Assembly (NCBI GenBank): GCA_030036975.1
Contig: JASHSE010000232.1
Span: 1-6,430, forward strand
Reading direction: 5' to 3'
From: Xanthobacteraceae bacterium
GTDB taxonomy: Bacteria > Pseudomonadota > Alphaproteobacteria > Rhizobiales > Xanthobacteraceae
DNA length: 6,430 nucleotides
The notes beneath the pieces were generated by a model, which was not told the DNA's origin, made no database searches, and was given only the letters and a program-made list of their open reading frames with translations. This document shows, piece by piece, positions 1 to 4,517 of the stretch. Within the stretch, counting starts at the first letter, position 1. Each line of letters begins with the position of its first letter. A program made the position numbers and the translations under genes.

Positions 1-332
1 CCGGGGTTCGTTATGCGAAATCGCCATTTATTGTCGGCAAGCTTATCAACGATGATGGTACAGAGGGTACGTTAATTCTCGTGAAGGCCACCGTAATCAA
101 GGAAATGGATTTCACGACGTCCGGCTATTTAGCATCCAATCCTGATTTTCCGCACCAATCGACGGTCGATCAGTTCTTTAATCCCGACCAATTCGACGCA
201 TATCGCTATCTCGGCTACGAAAGTGGATTGCAAGCTGTGGAAAAGCTCCAACTCGTGAAAACCATTTCTGATCCCAAATCGATAATCACGCAGTATTGCG
301 CCGCCACAATGACCTCTCATTGCGACACTTGA
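1..332 (+). CDS. Patatin-like phospholipase family protein, C-terminal end (5' truncated by window edge)
   Basis: The reading frame is open from base 3 to a TGA at 330-332, so about 109 C-terminal residues are visible and the true start lies outside the window. A GTG at 81 is in frame, but open sequence continues upstream of it, so it is probably an internal valine. The segment FPHQSTVDQFFNPDQFDAYR followed by LG resembles the C-terminal end of bacterial patatin-like serine lipid acyl hydrolases, where a 'FPh-ST-dQfF-qFeaYR-LG' block follows the catalytic domain. The catalytic GxSxG and DG motifs would lie upstream and cannot be checked. Base composition is about 48% GC by my count, clearly below the neighbouring genes, with many A/T-ending codons, which suggests recent acquisition. 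The family call rests on one remembered conserved block. The last ~30 residues, with two cysteines, match nothing I recognise. Confidence 0.55.
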   Translation, partial: GVRYAKSPFIVGKLINDDGTEGTLILVKATVIKEMDFTTSGYLASNPDFPHQSTVDQFFNPDQFDAYRYLGYESGLQAVEKLQLVKTISDPKSIITQYCAATMTSHCDT

Positions 333-505
333 TCGACCCTCTACCCGGCCACCGCTCGAAGTCTTGAGACCTGCATTTATTTTTCGCGCTCAGGACCCCT
401 TTCACGGCTTGCATCAAGGTTCCGACGAGACGCGCGCGCTCGCCGTCACCCCCGCACCGGCGGTCGCCCGCAAGGCGCCTCAAACCTGACTAAGGTCCCA
501 GACTC
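333..505. other. Convergent intergenic gap, no gene seen
   Basis: This stretch separates the stop codons of two convergent genes. It has a T-rich run at 376-384 that could end transcription of the left-hand gene, but I see only weak, interrupted stem potential before it, so I do not call a terminator. Reading frames across it look like chance frames: they run antisense into the flanking genes and lack a recognisable motif. GC content rises from left to right, so the composition change between the low-GC left gene and glpK falls within or at the edge of this gap. Confidence 0.4.
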
Positions 506-1996
506 TCAGCTCAGCAAGCGCCGCATCGCGGCCGCCCAGGCGGCGAGTTTTTGCTGGCGCGCGGCCGGGTCTATCTGCGGGGTGAACCGCCGCTCCAGGC
601 GCCATTGCGCGGCGAAGCGGTCCGGCTCGGGAAAGAAGCCGACATGAAGCCCGGCCAGATAGGCGGCGCCGAGCGCGGTGGTTTCGCGGACATGCGGCCG
701 ATCGACCGTGCAGCCGGTCAAATCGGCGAGGCGTTGCATGGTCCAGTCGGAGTTGGCCATGCCGCCGTCGACGCGCAAAACGCTCAACGTCTTTTCGGCC
801 GGCGGCCAGTCGGAGCGCATGGCGGCCAACAGGTCGGCGGTCTGGAAAGAGACGCTTTCAAGCGCGGCGCGCGCCAGCTCCGCTGGGCCGGTCGCGCGCG
901 TGAGGCCGAACAGGGCGCCGCGGGTGTCCGGCCGCCAATGGGGCGCGCCGAGGCCGACAAAAGCCGGCACCAGGATCACGTCCTGGCTCGGGTCGGCAGT
1001 TGCGGCGAGCGCGCCGGTCGAAGCGGCGTCGGGCACGACGCGCAAGCCGTCGCGCAGCCATTGCACCGCCGCGCCGGCGACGAAGATCGAACCTTCGAGC
1101 GCATAAGCCCGCTTGCCGCCGAGCTGATAGGCGATGGTGGTGACCAGCCGGTTCTTGGAAGCGACCGGCATCGTGCCGGTATTGATCAGCGCAAAGCAGC
1201 CGGTGCCGTAGGTCGACTTGACCATGGCGGGCGCAAAGCAGGCCTGCCCGACCAGCGCCGCCTGCTGGTCGCCGGCGATGCCGCAAATCGGAATCGGCGC
1301 GCCGAACAGTTCGGGGTCGGTTACGCCGAATGCGCCGGATGAATCGCGCACCTCCGGCAGAACGGCGCTGGGAGTGTCGAGGATCGACAACAGCCGCTCG
1401 TCCCAGCGGCCGCGATGAATGTCGAACAACAGCGTGCGCGACGCGTTGGTAGCGTCGGTTGCGTGCACCTTGCCGCCGGTCAAGCGCCACAAGAGGTACG
1501 TGTCGACGGTGCCGAAGGCGAGCTCACCGCGCGCCGCCGCGTCGCGCGCGCCCGGCACGTGATCGAGCAGCCAGGCGAGCTTGGTGCCGGAAAAGTACGG
1601 ATCGAGCAGCAGTCCGGTCGCGGCCGTAAACAGCGGCTCATGGCCGTTCGCCTTGAGTTCGGCGCAGCGCGCCGCGGTGCGCCGATCCTGCCAGACAATG
1701 GCGCGATGCAAGGGCCGGCCGTCGGCGCGGCGCCACAACAGCGTGGTTTCGCGTTGATTGGTGATGCCGATCGCGGCGATGTTTTTGGCGCCGGCGCCGA
1801 CGCGCCGCATCGCCTCACCGCAGGTGTCGAGCGTCGTCGTCCACAGATCGTGCGGATCGTGTTCGACTTCGCCGTCGGCCGGAAAATGCTGCGGAAACTC
1901 GCGCTGCGCCAGAGCGGCGATCGAGAGATCGGCGGCGAACAGGATCGCCCGCGTCGACGTGGTGCCCTGATCGATCGCAAGCACGTAAGACGTCAC
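506..1996 (-). CDS. glpK: Glycerol kinase
   Basis: Cytoplasmic FGGY-family kinase (EC 2.7.1.30) that uses ATP to make sn-glycerol 3-phosphate, trapping glycerol that has entered the cell. It has 496 residues against about 502 in E. coli. Visible motifs are DQGTTSTRAILF (9-20, phosphate-binding), GITNQRET (77-84, with the glycerol-contacting Arg82-Glu83), VWQDRR (101-106), FGGY signature 1 in YFSGTKLAWLLDH (134-146), GIAGDQQAALVGQ (239-251, Asp243 the likely catalytic base), STYGTGCF (261-268), FGGY signature 2 around 360-380, and DGGMANSDW (410-418). The start is GTG with GGGAGG five bases upstream. The segment between YG/FG-V-T and the catalytic Asp is shortened: the GGKGGTR loop that binds fructose 1,6-bisphosphate in E. 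coli is absent, and the C-terminus does not resemble the E. coli EIIA-Glc site. Inference: it is not regulated as in enteric bacteria. No glpD, glpF or glpR is adjacent in this window. Confidence 0.97.
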   Translation of the reverse strand: MTSYVLAIDQGTTSTRAILFAADLSIAALAQREFPQHFPADGEVEHDPHDLWTTTLDTCGEAMRRVGAGAKNIAAIGITNQRETTLLWRRADGRPLHRAIVWQDRRTAARCAELKANGHEPLFTAATGLLLDPYFSGTKLAWLLDHVPGARDAAARGELAFGTVDTYLLWRLTGGKVHATDATNASRTLLFDIHRGRWDERLLSILDTPSAVLPEVRDSSGAFGVTDPELFGAPIPICGIAGDQQAALVGQACFAPAMVKSTYGTGCFALINTGTMPVASKNRLVTTIAYQLGGKRAYALEGSIFVAGAAVQWLRDGLRVVPDAASTGALAATADPSQDVILVPAFVGLGAPHWRPDTRGALFGLTRATGPAELARAALESVSFQTADLLAAMRSDWPPAEKTLSVLRVDGGMANSDWTMQRLADLTGCTVDRPHVRETTALGAAYLAGLHVGFFPEPDRFAAQWRLERRFTPQIDPAARQQKLAAWAAAMRRLLS

Positions 1997-2001
1997 GCCT
2001 G

Positions 2002-2007
2002 CCTCCC
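2002..2007 (-). promoter_or_regulatory. Ribosome binding site of glpK
   Basis: Read on the minus strand this is GGGAGG, five bases before the GTG at 1996-1994. It decides the non-ATG start, because the protein from that GTG (MTSYVLAIDQGTTS) begins exactly where glycerol kinases begin. Confidence 0.8.
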
Positions 2008-2029
2008 GCGTGCCGCGTGCGGCTCAGGC

Positions 2030-2059
2030 ATAGAATTGCCGTGCCCCAGATTTTTTCAA
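2030..2059 (-). promoter_or_regulatory. Weak candidate promoter for glpK overlapping a hairpin
   Basis: On the minus strand TTGAAA (2059-2054) is followed after 18 bases by TTCTAT (2035-2030), which matches the -10 consensus at only three of six positions. The -35-like box falls in the loop of the 2037-2073 hairpin. The spacing to the glpK start is plausible, but the match is poor and no transcript data are available, so this is only a candidate. Confidence 0.2.
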
Positions 2060-2073
2060 TCCGGGGCACGGCA
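2037..2073. repeat. Long perfect-arm hairpin between the RcnB-like gene and glpK
   Basis: TGCCGTGCCCC (2037-2047) pairs perfectly with GGGGCACGGCA (2063-2073). Inside the loop, after one A:C mismatch, GATT (2049-2052) pairs with AATC (2058-2061), giving a 16-step stem with one mismatch and a five-base loop. It lies about 74 bases after the stop of the upstream minus-strand gene and about 40 bases before the glpK start. No U-run follows on either strand, so it is not a canonical intrinsic terminator. It could be a transcript-stabilising or attenuating hairpin, or one copy of a dispersed palindromic element. The sequence cannot tell these apart. Confidence 0.6.
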
Positions 2074-2087
2074 GCCGTTCATGTCGC

Positions 2088-2099
2088 CGACAATTGTCG
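2088..2099. other. 12-base perfect palindrome, possible operator
   Basis: CGACAATTGTCG is a perfect palindrome about 92 bases upstream of the glpK start. It is followed by a 9-base inverted repeat, CGCGCCGCG (2098-2106) with CGCGGCGCG (2127-2135), spanning a 20-base spacer. The A/T centre within GC-rich DNA is what a dimeric regulator site often looks like, but one instance proves nothing and no regulator gene is next to it. Confidence 0.25.
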
Positions 2100-2146
2100 C
2101 GCCGCGTCGATCGGGTATTGCTCCGGCGCGGCGCGCCAGCGCCGCA

Positions 2147-2695
2147 TCAGCTAAAGGCTCCGGGGAATACCTGGACGACCTGGCCATTACCGACATTCAC
2201 GAGAAGCAGGTCAGGCCCGTATTCGACGTATTGAAAGCCCGGATCGGGCGGCGGCAATCCCATGCCGGCCCAGCCTGTGTAGTAGTAAGTCGGCGTCGAC
2301 CAGAACAGCGGCGGCAGAATCGCGCCGACGGCCCACAGGCGGTAGGCAAAGCCCGGCGGATAGACCCACGGGCGCGGGAAATGCACCGGATGCCACGCAT
2401 ACGAATGGCCGTGGAAAAGCCACGGCCCATGCCCAACAGCGGGGCCGCCGAAGCGTACGGGGCCATGACCAACAGGGCCATGAGCAACCGGACCGCGAAA
2501 GGCTGGGCCGCGAACTACTGGCCCGTGACCCACCGGCCCGTGACCGGCCGGTCCGGGACGCACGAAGGCGCGGGCCGGCGGTCGGCCGCCGCCTTTATTA
2601 TTTCCGTGCGGATTTCCGCCCGCCGGTGCTTGAGCCAAGGCCAAGCTCGGGACCGCGAGCGATAAGATCGCGGCGATGGTAAAGACACGTCGCAT
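2147..2695 (-). CDS. Secreted RcnB-family protein with HGP-rich repeats
   Basis: A 182-residue protein with a clear Sec signal peptide: Arg2-Arg3, a hydrophobic stretch at about 5-20 and an ALA cleavage motif at 19-21, so it should be exported to the periplasm. Residues 22-45 are a Gly/Pro/Asn-rich linker. Residues 46-91 hold imperfect tandem units of the form VGHGP, VRGP and FRGP. The C-terminus (about 119-178) matches the RcnB/DUF pattern: W-x-x-G-x-x-LPP, a Tyr triplet (137-139), LPPPDPGFQYVEYGPDLLLV (147-166) and a Gly-x-Val-V tail. RcnB of E. coli is a periplasmic protein involved in nickel and cobalt homeostasis, but many family members are uncharacterised and no metal transporter lies nearby. 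The histidines in and after the repeats (about ten) are compatible with metal binding; this is inference. The ATG at 2695 is preceded by AGGAG (within 2701-2707) at five bases. It appears to be a single-gene unit, divergent from the gene at 2898. Confidence 0.8.
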   Translation of the reverse strand: MRRVFTIAAILSLAVPSLALAQAPAGGNPHGNNKGGGRPPARAFVRPGPAGHGPVGHGPVVRGPAFRGPVAHGPVGHGPVRFGGPAVGHGPWLFHGHSYAWHPVHFPRPWVYPPGFAYRLWAVGAILPPLFWSTPTYYYTGWAGMGLPPPDPGFQYVEYGPDLLLVNVGNGQVVQVFPGAFS

Positions 2696-2804
2696 AGCGA
2701 CTCCTCTGTTTAAGTCCCCGAAGAATCGGCGGGCAGCCTAACAAAATTACCGCACCCCCGTAAGCCGCCGTTGCCGGCAAGCCACATCCGGCCAGAGGCA
2801 TGTG

Positions 2805-2837
2805 GCCACAACATGGCCGCTCGCTTGCCATTGTGGC
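2805..2837 (+). other. Hairpin in the leader of the small membrane protein gene
   Basis: GCCACAACATGGC (2805-2817) can pair with GCCATTGTGGC (2827-2837) to form an 11-base-pair stem with a two-base bulge and a nine-base loop. It lies about 60 bases before the ATG at 2898. A second inverted repeat, CCACAT (2782-2787) with ATGTGG (2800-2805), overlaps its left side, so the two stems would compete at one base. A 10-base palindrome TTGCCGGCAA lies at 2771-2780. These may be leader structures or chance in GC-rich DNA. Confidence 0.25.
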
Positions 2838-2897
2838 GGCGCTGGGCCATGCCGAGTTTATGGGCAGTTTATTTGGCGGTTTGTGGTGGGAGGTGTG

Positions 2898-3089
2898 ATG
2901 AAGGCGCTGCTGCGGATTTTCGGCATGCTCCTGCTGGTACTTGGGCTTCTGTTCATGGCGCAGGGCTCGGGGTACCTGCCGTGGCCGGCCGAGAGCTTCA
3001 TGGTCGGCGACCGCACCTGGGTGTTTTACGGTGGGCTCACCGCGGCCATCGGTTTTCTGGTGATTTTTGCCTCGGGTTTCGCCCTCTAG
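2898..3089 (+). CDS. Small two-helix membrane protein, function unknown
   Basis: A 63-residue protein beginning MKALLRIFGMLLLVLGLLFM. Two hydrophobic segments, about residues 4-22 and 42-62, flank a short loop containing WPAESFMVGDRTW, so it is very probably an inner-membrane protein with two transmembrane helices. The ATG at 2898 is chosen over the upstream in-frame ATG at 2802 because GGGAGG (2888-2893) lies four bases before it, and the residues the longer form would add (cysteine-containing and non-hydrophobic) look untranslated. Small proteins with this pattern are annotated as hypothetical in many alphaproteobacteria, by my recollection. Its TAG stop shares bases with the stop of the minus-strand remnant at 3086. 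I cannot assign a function. Confidence 0.7.
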   Translation: MKALLRIFGMLLLVLGLLFMAQGSGYLPWPAESFMVGDRTWVFYGGLTAAIGFLVIFASGFAL

Positions 3090-3283
3090 TTCGGAAAATT
3101 CTGCAAGCGCGCCTCGCGAAAGAATTGCGGCAGCTCGGCGATATCGCGGCTGCCGTAATCGGTGGCGGCCGCCGACAGCGCGGCGAGCGTCCCGGAGGCG
3201 AGCGGGGCCGGCACGCCGCTGAGCGCACCGGTCGCGACCGCCGAGATGATGTCCTTGCGCAGGGTGCGGATGTCGAGCGCCGG
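3086..3283 (-). pseudogene. C-terminal remnant of a dehydrogenase, possibly 3-hydroxyisobutyrate dehydrogenase-like
   Basis: On the minus strand an open frame of 65 codons reads PALDIRTLRKDIISAVATG, then GVPAPLASGTLAALSAAA, then TDYGSRDIAELPQFF and ends QNFPN-TAG. Codons mostly end in G or C, as in real genes here, and the protein has an ordinary composition, so I read it as former coding sequence. The pattern (KD near the start, GVP-PL in the middle, YG-RDIAEL near the end) resembles the helical C-terminal domain of beta-hydroxyacid dehydrogenases such as 3-hydroxyisobutyrate or tartronate semialdehyde reductases. No ATG lies in frame, the NAD-binding Rossmann domain is missing, and upstream the same frame meets TAA and then the TGA of the 3332-4408 gene. 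It is therefore a decayed 5'-deleted gene whose head was replaced by the tartrate dehydrogenase gene end. The family assignment is tentative; that it is a remnant is better supported. Confidence 0.5.
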
Positions 3284-3331
3284 CTGTTGCGATCGAGGGC
3301 CTTCTCTGATCGGTAAATAAATTCGAGATTA

Positions 3332-4408
3332 TCACGCCAACGCTTCAACCACCGCCTTGCCGCAGGCGGCGGTGTCAGCCGGGCCGCCGAGATCGCGGGT
3401 GCGCAGCTTTGGCTCGGCGAGCACGCGCTCGATCGCCTTGACGATCGCCGCCGAGGCGTCGGTCTCGCCCAAATGCTCGAGCATCATCGCGCCCGACCAG
3501 ATCTGGCCGATCGGGTTAGCGATGCCTTGGCCGGCGATGTCCGGCGCCGAGCCGTGCACCGGCTCGAACAGCGACGGAAAGCGCCGCTCCGGATCGATGT
3601 TGCCGGATGGCGCGATGCCGATGGTGCCGGTGCAAGCCGGCCCGAGGTCGGAGAGAATGTCGCCGAACAGATTCGAGCCGACCACGACGTTGAACCTGTC
3701 CGGCCGCAGCACGAACAGCGCGGTCAGAATATCGATGTGGTACTTGTCCCATTTCACGTCGGGAAAATTTTTCGCCATCGCTTCGACGCGCTCGTCCCAG
3801 TACGGCATGGTAATGGCGATGCCGTTCGACTTGGTGGCCGACGTCAGATGCTTCTTCGGCGTGCGGCGCGCCAGCTCGAAGGCGAATTTGAGCACGCGGT
3901 CGACGCCGATGCGCGACAGCACGGTCTCCTGCACCACCACTTCGCGCTCGGTGCCGGCGAAGATGCGGCCGCCGATCGCCGAATATTCGCCCTCGGTGTT
4001 CTCGCGCACCACCCAGAAATCGATGTCGCCGGGCTTACGGTTGGCGAGCGGCGACGGCACGCCGGGCATCAGCCGCACCGGACGCAGATTGACGTATTGG
4101 TCGAACTCGCGACGGAACTGAATGAGCGAGCCCCACAGCGAGACGTGATCGGGAATCTTCGCCGGCCAACCGACGGCGCCGAAGAAGATCGCATCGTGCC
4201 GGCCGATCTTTTCCTTCCAATCCTCCGGCATCATGCGCTGGTGCTTGGCGTAGTAATCGTAGGAGGCGAAATCGAAATGATCCTGGCGCATCTCGAAGCC
4301 GAATTTTTTTGCCGCGGCCTCGAGCACGCGCACGCCCTCCGGCACCGTTTCCTTGCCGATGCCGTCGCCCGGAATGACGGCGATGTTATAGACGCGGTTG
4401 GTGGGCAT
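3332..4408 (-). CDS. ttuC: Tartrate dehydrogenase / D-malate dehydrogenase (decarboxylating)
   Basis: A 358-residue cytoplasmic enzyme of the isocitrate/isopropylmalate dehydrogenase family. TtuC/DmlA members use NAD and a divalent metal to oxidise tartrate or oxidatively decarboxylate D-malate to pyruvate. It follows E. coli DmlA (361 residues) closely from memory: IPGDGIGKE (12-20), MMPEDW (59-64), FFGAVGWP (75-82), SLWGSLIQFRREFDQYVNLR (90-109), RENTEGEYS (135-143), TSATKSNGIAI (189-199, Lys193), MPYWDERVEAMA (201-212), the metal-binding family signature NLFGDILSDLGPACTGTIGI (246-265, Asp250 and Asp254), and the adenosine-binding GSAPDIAGQGIANP (286-299). The FGAVGWP and RREFDQYVNLRP blocks separate it from LeuB. 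The ATG at 4408 has AGAGGA at 4423-4418. It follows the dusB gene in the same orientation after 103 bases, most of which is the inverted repeat at 4427-4517. No TtuD, TtuE or LysR regulator is visible. Whether the natural substrate is tartrate or D-malate cannot be told from the sequence. Confidence 0.92.
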   Translation of the reverse strand: MPTNRVYNIAVIPGDGIGKETVPEGVRVLEAAAKKFGFEMRQDHFDFASYDYYAKHQRMMPEDWKEKIGRHDAIFFGAVGWPAKIPDHVSLWGSLIQFRREFDQYVNLRPVRLMPGVPSPLANRKPGDIDFWVVRENTEGEYSAIGGRIFAGTEREVVVQETVLSRIGVDRVLKFAFELARRTPKKHLTSATKSNGIAITMPYWDERVEAMAKNFPDVKWDKYHIDILTALFVLRPDRFNVVVGSNLFGDILSDLGPACTGTIGIAPSGNIDPERRFPSLFEPVHGSAPDIAGQGIANPIGQIWSGAMMLEHLGETDASAAIVKAIERVLAEPKLRTRDLGGPADTAACGKAVVEALA

Positions 4409-4426
4409 GGGGCGATTTCCTCTTCC

Positions 4427-4517
4427 TTGTAGGATGGGTTGAACGAAGTGAAACCCATCAATGGCGGTGTTATAACAGAAAGACGATGGGTTTCGCTGCG
4501 CTCAACCCATCCTACAA
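4427..4517. repeat. REP-doublet-like inverted repeat, two 33-base palindromic units
   Basis: Two copies of a 33-base unit lie head to head around a 25-base centre (4460-4484). Read in the same sense, the copies at 4459-4427 and 4485-4517 agree at 30 of 33 positions; the outermost 16 bases are identical. Each unit is itself a hairpin: GATGGGTT and AACCCATC separated by 11 bases, at 4433-4459 and 4485-4511. This is the architecture of paired REP sequences (BIMEs), non-autonomous elements usually moved by RAYT transposases; none is present here. The right end contains the TAG stop of dusB, and the left end stops four bases from the ribosome binding site of ttuC. Any dusB-ttuC transcript would carry it as either one long stem or two short ones. 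I recall similar GATGGGTT repeats being dispersed in proteobacterial genomes, but this was not searched. Confidence 0.85.

Noticed and set aside
361..385. Possible intrinsic terminator for the left gene
   Set aside because: There is a T-rich run at 376-384, but the preceding bases form only a short interrupted stem, so it does not meet the usual pattern.
286..483. A 65-residue minus-strand frame between the patatin-like tail and glpK
   Set aside because: It overlaps the end of the left gene, has no ribosome binding site I can see, and matches nothing familiar.
551..1342. A 263-residue plus-strand open frame inside glpK
   Set aside because: It lies wholly antisense to a clearly recognised glycerol kinase and has a skewed Arg/Gly composition with no motif.
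1415..2665. A 416-residue plus-strand open frame antisense to the start of glpK and to the RcnB-like gene
   Set aside because: It is an antisense frame kept open by high GC. It is Arg/Ala-rich with no domain, crosses two real genes and has no plausible start context.
2802..2897. Longer N-terminus for the small membrane protein from ATG 2802
   Set aside because: The ATG at 2898 has a GGGAGG ribosome binding site at the right distance and starts directly with the hydrophobic helix, whereas the extension has no such site and includes the leader hairpin.
2598..3335. A 245-residue minus-strand frame across the divergent gap and the membrane protein gene
   Set aside because: It crosses two genes and a promoter region, has no domain, and in its first part is simply out of frame with the dehydrogenase remnant.
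3332..4408. Calling this gene leuB (3-isopropylmalate dehydrogenase)
   Set aside because: The FFGAVGWP, MMPEDW and RREFDQYVNLRP blocks and overall wording follow DmlA/TtuC, not LeuB, and no leuCD or other leucine genes are adjacent.
3473..4432. A 319-residue plus-strand open frame antisense to ttuC
   Set aside because: It mirrors the tartrate dehydrogenase gene, is His/Arg/Asp-rich as such mirrors usually are, and runs into the repeat.
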